NCBI RefSeq assembly: GCF_030867095.1
Contig: NC_081833.1
Coordinates: 74,033,395 to 74,097,394 of the forward strand
Reading direction: 5' to 3'
Origin: Alligator mississippiensis
Taxonomy: Eukaryota; Chordata; Crocodylia; Alligatoridae
Length of the DNA: 64,000 nucleotides
Shown here: positions 1 through 12,369 of the stretch, in pieces
Position numbering within the stretch: position 1 is the stretch's first letter
How the letters are laid out: every line of letters starts with the position of its first letter
Translations under genes and position numbers: made by a program
The notes under the pieces: generated by a model
What the model was told of the DNA's origin: nothing
What the model saw: only the letters and a program-made list of their open reading frames with translations
Databases searched by the model: none

Positions 1-290
1 GGGGACCAGAAGCACTGGAGACACAGTGAAGTAGCTTCTGCATAGACTGGCAGCCTGAATAGGCCACCCAGGTCCCAGCTGGCATGCACAGCCCACACTG
101 AAGTCCACAACCCTGTGGCTTCACTGCTACTGGTACCCAAACTGGCTGGAGAGAAGCTGGCTCGGGTGCATCTCCCAGGGTTGCAATCACACCTCTTGAT
201 TGCACTGCTGAGGTCGCTTTACAATGCCAAGTCGTGTCAACGCCCCGTCTCCTCCAGCCACAAAGCAGCTGGCCAGCTGGAGCCTCTTAC
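1..290 (-). other. KIAA0513 intron, downstream part
   Basis: Sequence after the exon-4 donor. I see no exon, and the next family segment (around KPQLLPPES) is not encoded here, so it lies beyond the window. Confidence 0.6.
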
Positions 291-361
291 CGACGTAGTA
301 ATACGTGAAGCACATGGTCATCAGGTTTTTGGCAGGGCCGAAGTCGTCCATCTGGTGACAC
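291..361 (-). CDS. KIAA0513: KIAA0513 coding exon 4
   Basis: This 71 bp exon runs from the acceptor TTTCCAG to the donor GTAAGA. It encodes [20 protein letters not shown] then YYV, continuing the SBF2-like region, and ends one base into the next codon (Gly in the family). Confidence 0.94.
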
Positions 362-3300
362 CTGGAAATGGAGGGGGAAGAGGTGGAAGGATCAAGCAGA
401 GGTAGCCAAAGCAGCAAAACCCCATGCCTGGCCGGCGCTGGTCCCAGGAGCAGGAGTGTCACGTGGTTTGGGTCTGGGTCACACTTGTTATTGAGGATCT
501 CATTTGGGAACGTACCCCAGACACCCTGCATCCTCTCATCCTAATCCCCCCGGCTCCCTGGTCTGCATTGCACTCTGCTATGAGTAGTAGCGGTGGGAGG
601 CATCTGCGGGTCTCACACCCTGCTAGACCCTCTGCTTCCTAGCATCAGCCATGGTGGTGCGCACTTTGCTCCCCCAGTATGTGGCTGCCAAGCTGAAGGA
701 CCTGCAAGCAAATTAGGAGCCAAGCAACCAGCTGGGAGCAAGGTGGGTGCAGTGGCTGGATTGGGCAGGTCCCACCAAAGACTGTGCCCTGCATTTAAAC
801 AGGGCATCGACACCAACCACGAAGCAGCGTAGGGCTGAGGTTTGATTCAGCCTCAGCTGCTCTCCAGCAACAGGGCAGCATGGTGGCTTTAACGCACCAG
901 CAAGCAAGCATTAGGCACCCAAACGTATTGCTTTCCCATCCAGCATGACTTACTCGAAGAGCACGACGGCGAAGGACTGCACCAGCCGGTAGAAGGTCTG
1001 CTCAGAGACGCACTTGGAGTTGCAGCGCTGCAAGCACAGACAAAGCTGGCATCAACACTCGGAAGGGGAGGTGAAACTAGGAGGTTTCTTGGTCATGGGC
1101 TGCCCTCAAAGGCATGCCACAGAGCTGGCCTGGCCCATCAGGAGGGAGTTTCAAGCACACAATGTGTCTTGGAGAGTTTATCCAAGAGGACTGTCAATTT
1201 GGGGAGCTCTCTCCAAGGCTCAACCTCCCCGAGACCGTGATGGACACATCATCGGCACAGCAGAAGGCAGCAGTAGAGCAACAGCCTATCTTTGCCACGG
1301 CCCTCCCTCCTAAGACAAGATAGCCGCGCTCCCTCACCTGAGCGCTCACGTATCTCGCGAACCACTCCCGGCCTTTGCCGTTCTCGCCGCTGCACAGCTC
1401 CCCAAACTTGGCCTTCTCCTCCTGGTCCAGGTCCTCCCTGCAATGGAAAGCACGTCTGCACTGAAACACATCCCCGGCTCCCAAGCCTGCATGCGTTGGC
1501 TCAGAGAAGTGCAATGTGTTGGGAAAGGCCCCGATTAGCAGCAAGGGAACAGCTCCCTGGGTAGGACACCCCTGGGTTACTGCACGGCTCTGCTACTCCC
1601 GCCCCTCCTTTCTACCCCGGTCTGTGCTCCTCGATGCGGCGCTCCCGGATTTCATTTCTGCTCAGCTTCACGGATCGCTGAGCAGAGCACGCTTATTATG
1701 CAAGCGGCAACCATGCTCCCAGGGCGAGCAAAGAAAGGCAGCACTAGAAGAAGCAGGAAACTCTGAACACTGCGTGCAAGGCACGGGGAAAATCCTACAC
1801 CGCTCAGCTCTCCGCACCGCCTGTCCAAGGCAGATCATGCCAACCAGAGTAGGGGCTGCCAGGAAGACCATGGGGATGGACAGCACATCTGATGGGAAAA
1901 GACTGGAGGAGCGGGGCTTCATTCGCCTAGCAGAACGAAGGGGAGGGCTTTGCTGTCTATAAATACACCAGGCACAAGCCGCCGGGGGCTACTTGAGCTA
2001 AAGGACTAGGCTGTTGTGAGAACAAATGGTTCAGGCTAGAAAAGAGGAGGAAGAAGGATCCAGCCTGCCAGAGCAGCGCGGCTCTGCAGCTGCCTCCCGG
2101 GAAGAGGAGCTTCCTGATGGAGCTTGTTCAGGCGCTGAAGGGATCCTGTGACATGATCCGAACGCCTGTGACAGCCGCTAAGCTGCTGCAATGGGGATTC
2201 ATTAGCTCCTGTCACCCAGGACAGGCTGGGGGCTGGACGACACGGGCTGGAGATGTTTGCAAGATGTTTGCCCCTGCAAGGGGGAGAGGTAGTGCCTCTA
2301 CACCAGCTCCTCCTGCACGGACAGACATCAGGGATCCATGCAGGACACAGATGCCAGGGGTCCAGGATGGTTTCCCTCTGAGCACTGCCAAGACGGGCTG
2401 GCCCCGTTTGACAGAGGAAGGCTCTGCAAAGACAGACCCGGCAACCCGGCTCCATCCATTTCTCTGCTCGGGGACTGCGGTCCAGGTCCAGGTCCAGGCA
2501 GCAGCACGGAGAGCAAAAGGCCCCGGGGGTAGCAGCACGGGTCCAGGCGGGCGCATGTTGGGACAGGGCTGGGGGCACCGAGCAAGGCAGGGAGGCCAGG
2601 TCACGGCACCTCTCTCCCTCCCCACAACACACACGTGCATCTGCATACACCAGGCAGTCATGCGGGGTGATGCGCTCTGGCAGCTGGGCCCGAGCCGGGA
2701 AGGCAGCACCAGGCGCAGGAGCTCAGGAGGGGACGTGCTGGTCTGTGCATCGCGGCTGGAGGAAGAGGCAAGGAAGGGATGGCAGGGGGGTGGCGCTGCA
2801 TGTCTGAAGAGCGCCGGCGTAGGCATGGCCCTGGCAGCCACCCGAGCGAGAGACCCCAGGGGCCCTGGCCTCCACCCGTTCGGCTTGCACCATGCACCGT
2901 GCACCGTGCAGGAGAGCGGGCACGGGGCAGGAGAGCGGGCACAAGCTTCGCCCGCTGCTGTCTCAGCTGCCATGAGGCCCGGAGCCCTGCGGAGGCTGCA
3001 GGAGGACAGACCCCTGCCAAAAGGCCAGGGGCTTCATTACTCCCGCTCTGCTCCCAGCATGCACCTCTGCACAGGACACCCCACACCCCTGCCTGCCCCA
3101 CCTCCAACACCCATCCCAGCATGCACCTCTGCACAGGACACCCCACACCCCTGCCCGCCCCACCTCCAACACCCATCCCAGCATGCACCTCTCCACAGGA
3201 CACTGCACACTACTGCTTGAACCACCTCCAACATCCATCCCAGCATGCACCTCTGCACAGGACACGCACACCCCTGCCTGCCCCACCTCCAACACCCATC

Positions 3301-4090
3301 CCAGCATGCACCTCTCCACAGGACACTGCACACCACTGCTTGAACCACCTCCAACACCCATCCCAGCATGCACCGCTGCACAGGATACGCACACCCCTGC
3401 CTGGCCCACCTCCAGCGCCCATCCCAGCATGCACCGCTGCACAGGACACTGCACACCCCTGCTTGAACCACCTCCAACACCCATCCCAGCATGCACCGCT
3501 GCACAGGACACTGCACACCCCTGCTTGAACCACCTCCAACACCCATCCCAGCATGCACCGCTGCACAGGATACGCACACCCCTGCCTGCCCCACCTCCAA
3601 CACCCATCCCAGCATGCACCTCTGCATAGCACGACTAAGTCCACCCACAGCTATCCCACCATGCACTGCTCCATGGGGCAACCCCACCATTGCCCTAGCC
3701 CCTGCCCCATCCCAGCATGCCCCTTGCCCTGTGCCGCACTCACCCGCCGGTGAAGATCTTCTCCACGTACTGCCTCATGAACTCCCGGCGCTGCGCCAGC
3801 GCCTCGTCCTTGGCCGACTCGGTGCTCTGGTTGGAGGAGAAGGACTCGTTGGAGGAGGAGCGGCGGTAGCTGTTCCAGCTGGGGTGGCTGGGCGAGTCCC
3901 CCATGTCGTTCTCGCTGTCGGCCGACTCCGTGGCATCGCTCTCCTCGCCGGCGCCCGCCAGGTCCCCGGGGTCTTCCAGCAGCCCGGGGCCGCTGGGAGG
4001 GGGCACGGGAGGAGATGTGGCAGGGACATCGGCGGGCGTGTCACAGTCAAAGTCAATGAGGTTCCCCACCGGCACGTCGGTGGCCTCCAT
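291..4090 (-). CDS. KIAA0513: KIAA0513 orthologue, N-terminal half (4 coding exons, partial)
   Basis: Joined minus-strand exons 4090-3744, 1437-1338, 1027-954 and 361-291 encode 197 codons plus one base. Human KIAA0513, from memory, is about 411 residues, so this is the N-terminal half and the rest lies left of base 1. Visible segments are an acidic Ser-rich N terminus starting [10 protein letters not shown], a strongly conserved SADSENDMG and [15 protein letters not shown] stretch (about residues 60-92), then [44 protein letters not shown] and [14 protein letters not shown]. The latter half belongs to the SBF2-like domain assigned to this family. The protein is cytosolic, brain-enriched in mammals, reported to bind KIBRA and HAX1, and has no known enzymatic activity. 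All borders are AG/GT and phases match. The identity is secure; the function is poorly known. Confidence 0.93.
362..953 (-). other. KIAA0513 intron between coding exons 3 and 4
   Basis: A 592 bp intron with canonical borders. I see no repeat or other feature in it. Confidence 0.85.
954..1027 (-). CDS. KIAA0513: KIAA0513 coding exon 3
   Basis: This 74 bp exon lies between the acceptor CTTGCAG and the donor GTAAGT. It encodes [19 protein letters not shown] followed by AVVLFE and ends two bases into a Glu codon. It is too short for an open-frame search; it was recognised by sequence and phase. Confidence 0.95.
1338..1437 (-). CDS. KIAA0513: KIAA0513 coding exon 2
   Basis: This 100 bp exon follows the acceptor ATTGCAG and ends at the donor GTGAGG. 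It completes the split Gly codon and encodes 33 residues beginning [13 protein letters not shown] and ending WFARYVSAQ, almost identical to the mammalian protein as I remember it. Confidence 0.95.
1438..3743 (-). other. KIAA0513 intron between coding exons 1 and 2
   Basis: A 2.3 kb GC-rich intron. Beyond the minisatellite at 3055-3640 it holds a small tandem duplication of about 20 bp near 2905-2945. Long open frames here are a by-product of high GC and repeat periodicity. Confidence 0.8.
3055..3640. repeat. GC-rich minisatellite, 61-62 bp unit, about 9.5 copies
   Basis: The anchor CAGCATGCAC recurs at 3055, 3117, 3179, 3241, 3302, 3364, 3425, 3487, 3549 and 3610, giving units of 61 or 62 bp. 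Two unit types differ mid-unit: one reads CTGCCTGCCCCACC, the other CTGCTTGAACCACC. They follow the order A A B A B A B B A, then a partial unit. Degenerate copies of the anchor continue to about 3720. The array starts about 100 bp from the first coding exon, inside the intron. Confidence 0.95.
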
Positions 4091-4092
4091 GG
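3744..4092 (-). CDS. KIAA0513: KIAA0513 first coding exon
   Basis: The start codon is at 4090-4088 in a good Kozak setting (gccATGG). A pyrimidine-rich tract ending in CAG lies directly upstream, so only two untranslated bases seem to belong to this exon and the leader must come from an upstream exon. The frame stays open to another Met at 4168, but those residues do not resemble the family, so I chose 4090. The exon encodes about 115 residues, mostly disordered, with Pro-, Asp/Glu- and Ser-rich stretches, and ends FTGG at a GTGAGT donor (phase 2). Confidence 0.92.
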
Positions 4093-4879
4093 CTGGGCGA
4101 GAGGGAGCAGAGAGCAGAGACCGTGGTGGAGGCAGCGACGCAGCGGTGGTTTCCCTTTCACCCCTCACTGAGCGCCCGAGGCCGCGGGTGGCTCAGCAGC
4201 GGGGCACATCGGAGAAGCCGGCGGGGGTCTCCACGGGGCTCCGGGCTGCAGGACGAGGCATCTGAAAGAGGAGAGACACAAGCATTGCTGCCAAACAGCC
4301 CCGACTATCCCCTCACCCCCCAGGCACCCACTCTAACGAGGGCAGCGACAACTAGCAGGACCAGCGCCATCTCTGCCGTGCTCCTTCGCTCCAGCTGGAG
4401 ACACAAACAAGCCAATCCAGCAGCGCAGCTTCTTCCCCTGGATTGCCCATTTCCCTGTTAATTGAATTAACGCAGGCTCCAGCGACTCCCAACGTCCTCC
4501 CATCTGCGCTGCTTGCTGGAAGGGGGGAGACGCAGGGGCTGCTCCAGCCAGTCGAATCCAGAAGGGAGAGGGTTTGAGCCCCACACTTGAACGTGACGTC
4601 CCCCAGCCCAGCAGACCGAACTGGGGAAAGACGCGAGTCGGCAGCCAGCTCTGGGAGCTGAAGCAGCGCTCGTGTCGTGTCGGCGGTGTCTCGTCTCAAT
4701 GCATCTCGAAGAAGGCTGCAAACGGTCTGCTGGGGACCCCCCACCACAGATATGCAGCCACTTCTGGGGTGGAACGGAGCTGCGGTTTGAACAGCCCGCA
4801 GCATCAGCGTGCAAAAGGGTTAAGTTAGGAACGACAGGAAAGGGCCGAATGCGGTTGAGGGGCTGGGGACTGAGACCAT

Positions 4880-5050
4880 AACCATGTGCTGTATAAATAC
4901 CCAGGGAAACAGTCCTTGCCCCGCACAGCTTACAGCCTATCCAGGCTGGGAGGGGGAAGCGGGGCACAGAGGGGAAGAGAATTGCCCATGGCCACCCAGC
5001 AGGTCAGTGGCAGGGATCCAACCCAGTTTGCCCGAGGTCTAGCCCCATCT
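4880..5050 (+). repeat. MIR-like CORE-SINE relic
   Basis: The stretch contains AGTCCTTGCCC, AGCTTACAG, GGCACAGAGGGGAAG, TTGCCCATGGCCACCCAGCA and GTCAGTGGCAGGGATCCAAC in the order typical of old amniote CORE-SINEs. It is diverged and its ends are approximate. Confidence 0.7.
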
Positions 5051-5734
5051 GCAAAGCAACGCAAGAGGTTAACCCCAGTTGCTGCTTCATTAGCCACTGT
5101 CTAGACGTAGACGGGATGAAGAGAAGCGGCCCCCCAGCACCTGCACCGACTGCGCGGGAGCTGCAGGCTACAGTCTCTAATGCAGCACGGGGTTGCCTCG
5201 GCACAGTGGACCTCTGGTTTTCCTCCTGCAGCAAATGCCCTGCCCCTCCCTGCAAACACCACGCCAAGCCGTCCTACGGCACAGACGGATGAGAGCTGGG
5301 CCAGTCCTGGGAGGTGCTTGGCACCAGTAGTTTCCACGGACGTGGTGGGAAGACAGGAGAGCTCAGCACCGATCGGGATCAGACCTCCTGGAGAGGCTGG
5401 GAAGCAAAGTGCTGGGAGCTGCTGAGTGAAGCAAGCCCTGCCTGGCTGCGGGGCCAGGACGAAGGCCGGCATGGGCAGCCCGACCTCTACAAGGAGTCGC
5501 CAACATCCCAGCACGTAGCACGAATCCACGGTGCTCAGAGAAAGAGCTGGAGTCACCACTCCAGATGCTGCTTGTTACGGGGCCATGTCAGAATCCGTGG
5601 CATTTCCAACACGCGGCAATGGTCTCATTCGGCTAGTTCCCCCCCAGGCAGGTTTTCAGCCCCCCCAAACATCCCGCAGGCACTGCTGCTACGCTCACTT
5701 CCCCCAGAAACACAGGCAACCCCATGAAACCAAA

Positions 5735-5840
5735 GTGTGAGGAGGCTGGGTGACATGCCCAAGACCACAGAGTCAAGCAGTGTCAGAGCTGAAGACAAGC
5801 CACACTGGTTCTGAGTCCAGCCTTTGGTTTCTGCCAGCTC
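5735..5840 (+). repeat. MIR-like CORE-SINE fragment
   Basis: GTGACATGCCCAAGACCACA followed by GTGTCAGAGCTGAAG and a CTGAGTCCAG-like tail matches the CORE-SINE pattern of the copy at 4880, with heavy divergence. Confidence 0.55.
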
Positions 5841-8800
5841 CTTCCTCCCACGTACCAAGCAAAGCCTCATCCGAGTTGGGAGGGGAAGCCGAACGGGCCT
5901 GAGCAGAGCTGTGCCCAGCGGCGCCCTGAGAAAGAGGCCTTGCAGAGAAACTGCCCTAACTCAGTGCATGCTGCTCCATCTCTGAAGGAAGCAAGGGGCA
6001 GCAGCAAATGCATCCTGACAAGCGAGCGGAGGATGAACCGGCACGCTACGGAGGCCGGCCCAGAGACGGACATCTGAACATGACACTGCTTGCACGACCC
6101 ACGGAGAAGCGCGCTGCCAAGGCAGCTGGCACAGACGTGCCCTTGGCTCTGACCAGCTTGATAAACAAGGGAGGGAGAACAAGGCCCCGGAGCCAGCATG
6201 CAGGGAGCGCCGGTGGCTGCACCACAGCCCACATCTCCCCATCCTACTCCCTTAGCTTCCCCTTAGCTGCAGCCAGCTGGTTTTTGCTCCAGGGAGCTGC
6301 ATCCTACCTGCCAGCACCTCCAGTTGCAGTCTTATTATCATTATAAATTAACCAGTGAGATGAAGGGTGCCTGCTACCGATGTTAACAGTTAACCCCACG
6401 GGCCCCCTGGGTCAGCTCGGATGCTCGCAAGCTGCGGCCCCGCACGGCAACGTCATGAGACACGCCGGTCGTGAGACTTGACCTCGGGCCTCTGGATCCA
6501 AAGGCAAAGGCTGCTAATGCCAGACCCCACACAGCGGGCTCCCTCAGCAAACCAGCTGTAGCAGACTCACAGTCTAGCCCCCCAAAGGGAACGGGCTGGG
6601 GTACCCTGCGTTAGCAGGGGCGCCGACAGCGTGAGGATAACCAGCAGCACTGTCCGAACCCACCCGCCGCCTGAGCTCGCCCTGCGCAACATCTGGGTGA
6701 AGGGAGCTTCTAGCCCCGCCAGCTCCATTTCTCCAGCCCAGATGTTCAGCAGCTGCACCCAAGCGTACGGCTGGCTGCAGTCACCAATAATAAGCACCTC
6801 TGCACAGCCGTGGTGGAAGAGGGCTTGTCACACTGAAGCCACCGGCATGCCCCCCCATGCCAAACCAACCCACCCAGCACCGCTCACCACCTCCCCTGCA
6901 GACAGCGCCCGCAGTACTCTTCCCACGGTGCCGACAGTGCTGGTCTGAGCCCACAACACACCGCAAATGCCAGTGATTTAACAGCTGCCTGGCCATAAAA
7001 GCCATTTGTTTGCTGCAAGAAAAAAAAATCCAATGCCACATGTGACCGGGGTTAGCATCCGAGACACGTTACCTGCAGACAGGAGGACCCGGATGAGACA
7101 ACAACTCCCCCGCTGTCTGGCAATCAGGCCCGTTACCCAAGCAGGTGGGTCTTTACTGCTCACATTTTTTGGAAACCCGATTTCCAAAGAAGCCGGGTCT
7201 AGATTTTCAGCAGCAACTTGCAATTTTGGCTGCCTGACTTCCGCTGGCTTCCTGGGGCCTGACTCTGGCTGTAGGAGCTCACTGCGCCATAGCGTCCAGG
7301 CTGCTTGCAGAGTTGCACCTCCGGCATTAAACGCTGATGCTTGCTTCTGAATTCTTGGGCTCCGGTGCCTAAATCAAAGACTGTCCTGATACCGTAGCCT
7401 TGTCCCATTCGACCTTGCAGGGAGGGCATACAGCCAAGCTTGCGAGCTCTCCAGCACTTCTCCAGCCAGCCTGAGCGCCCGCAGGAAAAATTGGCAGCTA
7501 AGGCATGAAAGAAAAACAATATCTTCTGCCATATGAGAAATCGGGGAGAGGGGGGCAGACCAACATCTCCAACTGCCCTAGGAATAACCTGCTTTTAATC
7601 AGCTGCTCAGTGAGAAAATCCCTTTTCAAGGCAAACGGGTCGCTCTGCAATAATTCCCACGGTCCGGTGGGGAAGGGGGCAAACTGGCCTGGAGTTCAAG
7701 GTGCCTGCTAAAAGTGGCTACGGCGTGACGGGTGTCCCCTTCCACGTGATCAAGGGGCAGGTGGAGCGATCCCAGCTCTGCCAGCACAAGCTACAGAAGA
7801 CTTGTCTCAAGCAACTCTCAAATCAGTGGGTCTTTGGCACACATCTGGCTCCAGAAACACCACGCCGAACCCACAGCTGCATTGGGACGGCTTGTGCATC
7901 AAATGAGACCTTGGAGAAAGCATCTCCGCTTTGCTTCTTTGCCAGGAGCAGGTTAGGTGACCTTCAGACCCAGAGATCGCACCTTTCCAGAGGCTTGGGG
8001 GCAGGGTTTATTTTAGAGGTTAAAGAGGAAAAGCACAGCTCTCAGCCCAGAATCGAGGCAGCTCTGCTGCTGAAATTACAGAAATGAATGGACGCCCTTT
8101 TCTGGAACGTTACTAAGGCAACGTGCCAGATCATTGTTCCCTTCAAGGTAAAGTGGAAAACTCAGAGGGAGGGGCGGAAAAAGGGGAGCTTAAAATGCCA
8201 ACCCTATATTAACGCGCAACCCTGTTAGACTTCACTCCTACAAGCGTGTCTGCTGGCTGCCGCTCGCTTTACGCAGGCCAAAAGCACCGGCCACAGATCA
8301 GCACTCTCCCAGCAAGAGCACAAACCTAAGATGAAGCATGAAATCCCATTAAAATTACGTATATTCGGCTGGAGGAAATGAGGAATTTGGAAAGCGGAGC
8401 CTGGACGGGAGCCAGCTCTCCAGCAGCATCGCTAATGTATGCATCCGGAGTAACCGCGGTCAGCTGCGGATTGGGACAAGGAGATCTTTAAAGGGGGGGA
8501 AATCAAAAGAAATCAAAGCTTTTTAGTTCAACCCTTAATGGAGCCGAATCTGAGAGATCAATGTAAATCTCTCCCCTGGTAAGCCAAGCTGGGCGTTCGG
8601 CCACTCAAGGAAAGTCAATAATTCACTAATTAAATTTAACGTGCAGGGAAACCTCCACGAGAGACCAGCAACCTCAGGCTGCTTAATGAAGCAAAGCTTC
8701 CAGCTGAGATGGAGCAAAGTTTCACTCGGCGGCTACCGAATTCCTTCGAAGTGCCTCTTACCAGGACAGCTGCCTGCGAAGAAGGGGGTCTGGGGGAAAT

Positions 8801-11800
8801 CTTGCCGAGCTAGCCAAGGAAGGCTGCAGCTGCTCCTCGAGGTTTGCTTAGAAGCCATCCATCCCCTGCAGAAAGAGCCCCATTCATCAGCATCTCCTGG
8901 ACCGCGACAGCTGCCCTAAACGACGCCTTCTCCAATCATCTGAGCACAATTATGCTCGGGCAGCTTGATTGATAGGCTCTTGCACGCGGGAGTCCTCGGT
9001 GATCCTGCTGAAGCGGGATCAGCAAGGCCCGTGGCAGCTGCAAGCACCGGGGATCTGGGGTGGGGATGCCGAGCTTCAAAGACAGCGAGTGCGATGCTCT
9101 GTCCGCTCCTCTCAGAGAGAAGGAAGTTCAGAAACACCCCCGCCAGCCGCCTGCCCCGGCCCCAGGCCTCTCACCTGTCCAGGATGTGCACCGCATCCCT
9201 TCGATGCCCTCCGTCACCGCCCCATCCAGGACCAGCCCATCTGGATCTCACTGCACCGTCATGGGCAAGCGTCCCATCGCTGGACCCAAGCTCCTGTCCA
9301 GGATGCAGACCTAGAAACCCCAGCTGTTCCCCCTGCAGTCACATCATGCCTGCCCTCCACTGCTCGGGTGCACACGCGCGAACCAGTGCACGGGAAGTAG
9401 GGTGCATTGAGACAGGCGGTACCTCGTGGGGGGAAGAAGCCAGCACAGGCGCGGACCCGGGGATCTTGAAGGAGAATCCCTTACCGCAGCCAAGCCCATG
9501 GAGGAAGGCGGGAGCCGAGCTGTGCTCGCGCATGCATGAACAGCGAGCAGACAGGGAGCAGCGGGGGGGACGCGGGCTGTGTTTGAGAGCGGGCTCGCGA
9601 GCCGCCCACAAAGATTTCCAAGCCGCTGCTCGATAAAGCATCCTTAAGCCACAAAAGGAGCTTTATTCTCTTCCAGCTGGTCTGCACTCGAGCCAAAGGG
9701 ATGCGCTGAAAGCAGCTCTCCGCAGCGGGCCCCTCGTCACACAATGCGCCCGTTCTTTGAAGGACTTGGCCAACGGCAATTAAACCTGCCGGGCCCGTGT
9801 AAAGCCGGAGAGGGTATCATTTCCAGAGAGGGCAAAGCAGAGGTGCAGAGGAGCGGGGTGGGGGCAGGTGGGCAGCCTGGAAAACCAGCTGCATGGACAC
9901 ACAGAAGCCAAGTCCCCGCTGGCAGGGCCCTACCCCCTCCCAAGGTTTGGGAGGCCGCTCATTCGGATGGACAAAAAGGTCCGGGACCCGCATGTGGCCT
10001 TTGAAACCACGTAGGATAATTAAGTGTTTTTCAGAGAGGAAACACCTCCTGCGCCAGCTCCCTGCCCTGCGGGCACTTGCTGCAACGTGCCAGGAAAGGG
10101 GCAGGCTCGTGCCTCCGACCCAGCAGGCCTCACTGAACTGCACATGTGGCTCGGGTCAGATCCTGGCTCTTAGCCCACGTCTACACCCGGGCAGGCTAAT
10201 CTTGTTTTGGCCGGGCAGGTAAGCCCCTCACCCTCCCCAATCCCCTTCCCCTGCCCCATCTGTTGCTCTGCTTTCTGCTCCTTGTGTCTACCTCGCATGC
10301 ACTGGAACTGGAAACGGACTTGTGCACGCACACGCACGTGCATGTGCATGCACACACACAGCCATTGAGATCTCTGCTTGTAGCAGCAACTAGAAAGCCA
10401 CCCCAAAACAGCAGCATCGCCTCCTTTCCAAGCCTGGCGCATTCAAGCCAGGGGTGCAGGCTCAGAGATGCCTGCAGAGATGCTCTTCGGGTCCCCAGGG
10501 ATGAGAGATGCAGGGCGCCCAGCCTGCCCCTCTGGTGTTTCCTCACCTCTCTTTCCACCTCTTCCCTTCCCAGGCAGCCGCAGGTCCTGGGTGACTCAAG
10601 CCAACCCCTCAAATTTGCTAAGCATGGGAGCTGCTGATTCCCCCACGTCAATCAGGGGTGCATGCAGTACCGGGACAGAGGGATGAAGGAAGGTGCAGGA
10701 TCTTTGGTGGATGCTGAAGCCCCGTTCCTTGCTGAATATGTGCAGCTCCAATGCCAACCTCTGCTCCCCCAAATGTGCCTCTCATAGCCCGGAAGGACTG
10801 GAGCCAGGGAGGACGCCTGCATCCGGCGATAAGGCTGCAGGAGGTGGGCTCTGCTCTGCACAAACTGGACCCCGATGCAGCTCACGTCTCACAGGCCGGG
10901 CTGCTCCCGAATGGCAGGAGCTTCCTTCCTGAAAACAGCTCAGAGGGCACCAAGGGCGACTCATTCACATCCCATTTCCCTCCCTCAGCCACAACCCCGA
11001 GCCTCCCGGGCCTGGAAAACTTCTGGCTGCCTCCCGTAAAGAGCAATGCACGTCAAACCCCTGGGGTCAGAGGAGACGGTACGGCTGCTAGAAGCTAATC
11101 CAGGCTGGAGAGAGGCGATATGAAACCCACTGGAGAAAAACAGGTTTCAAGCCAACCTTCGAGTGAGGCGGGGAGAGGAGAGAGCATTTGTGAACCACCG
11201 CCGAGGCAGAGCCAGGCAAAGAAAATGCATAGCCCGTTCACGCCATAAAGGACTATTAGAGCATTTATAGAGCATTTAACGTGGTCTCCTGTGTAATGCA
11301 AGCAACAGAAATACCCCAAACAGAGTCCAACGCCTGGCGCTGGCTGCAGCAGATCTCCTGCACCCAGACGGGGCCGGAGCCATTCATGCCCATCCCAACA
11401 AGACTAACCAATTACTCTGCTAAAGCGAGAACATTGCGAGCAGAGTTGACCAAACACGTTTTCCCCGCCAAGGCGAGAGCCAGTCGAAAGGACGCCTGCC
11501 AGCTCCTTCGTGATGATGAAACCTCCGAAGAGCAGGTGCCGGAGCTGACTGCATCCATTTATCCATTTGATAAACGGCAGGAGAGGAAATTGCATCTCCC
11601 AACGAAGAGGAGCTGCCGCCATCTGTGGATTTCCTAATCAAGTGTGACATGACATGCAGGCCGGCTCCGGCAGAGGCGGCTCGATAATAAGATTTCAGAA
11701 GTTGCTGACCCAGAGGATCCTAGGATGGGTCCCGAGCCCCAAACCTTCTAGTGCTCTGTGGCTTTTCCAAGGATAAAGTGGTGCTAACTGATAACGTGCA

Positions 11801-12369
11801 TTATATTGCTGTGGGTACCAGGAGAGGCAGGTCCGTAGACGTCTACGGGGACCCAGTCCTTGATTTCCAGGCACGGCGGTTCTACCTGCAACTTGCAGAA
11901 GAGATTTGGGTCGAACGCTACAGCTGAGTGACGTGGTTCATGGGCACGTGCACCCCAGCAGAGAAGAGGGAACATCTGGGGCTAACGAAAGGGGAGGCTG
12001 GCACTCCAAGGTGGACTGCCCACCCATGGCTAGGGGTGGGAAGGAGCTGGAGGAGGCCGTGAGGCTGGCAGAGGGTGAGATGCGACTAGATGCAAGACGC
12101 CGGCTGGCAGAGCTGTGCAGAGCACTGCGATGCAGCAGGCAGAGGCATTGGGCAGGTTCAGAGAGCAGTGGAGCCTGCTCCATGCCGGATGAGCAGGAGG
12201 AGGATGACAAGGAGGGCTTTCCAGGCTCCTGATCCCATGCTGCTTGCACTTCCCTATCCCCTGTGCATGGGAGCATCGAGGTTTGACTTTAACGCTCCCG
12301 CCTGGCTGAACCGGAGGACGAGACACGCCAGCACCAGAGCTCGCCTAGTCCAGGCCTCTGCTTTTGGCT

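Noticed and set aside
2117-3220. 367-codon open frame on the plus strand
   Set aside because: It runs through a KIAA0513 intron and into the minisatellite, has low-complexity GC-biased composition, no family resemblance, and overlapping open frames on both strands.
3055-3640. Regularly spaced repeat resembling a CRISPR array
   Set aside because: The units are head-to-tail with no unique spacers, and the context is an animal gene.
4091-4168. Upstream in-frame Met of KIAA0513 at 4168
   Set aside because: A good splice acceptor lies between it and the start at 4090, and the added residues do not match the family.
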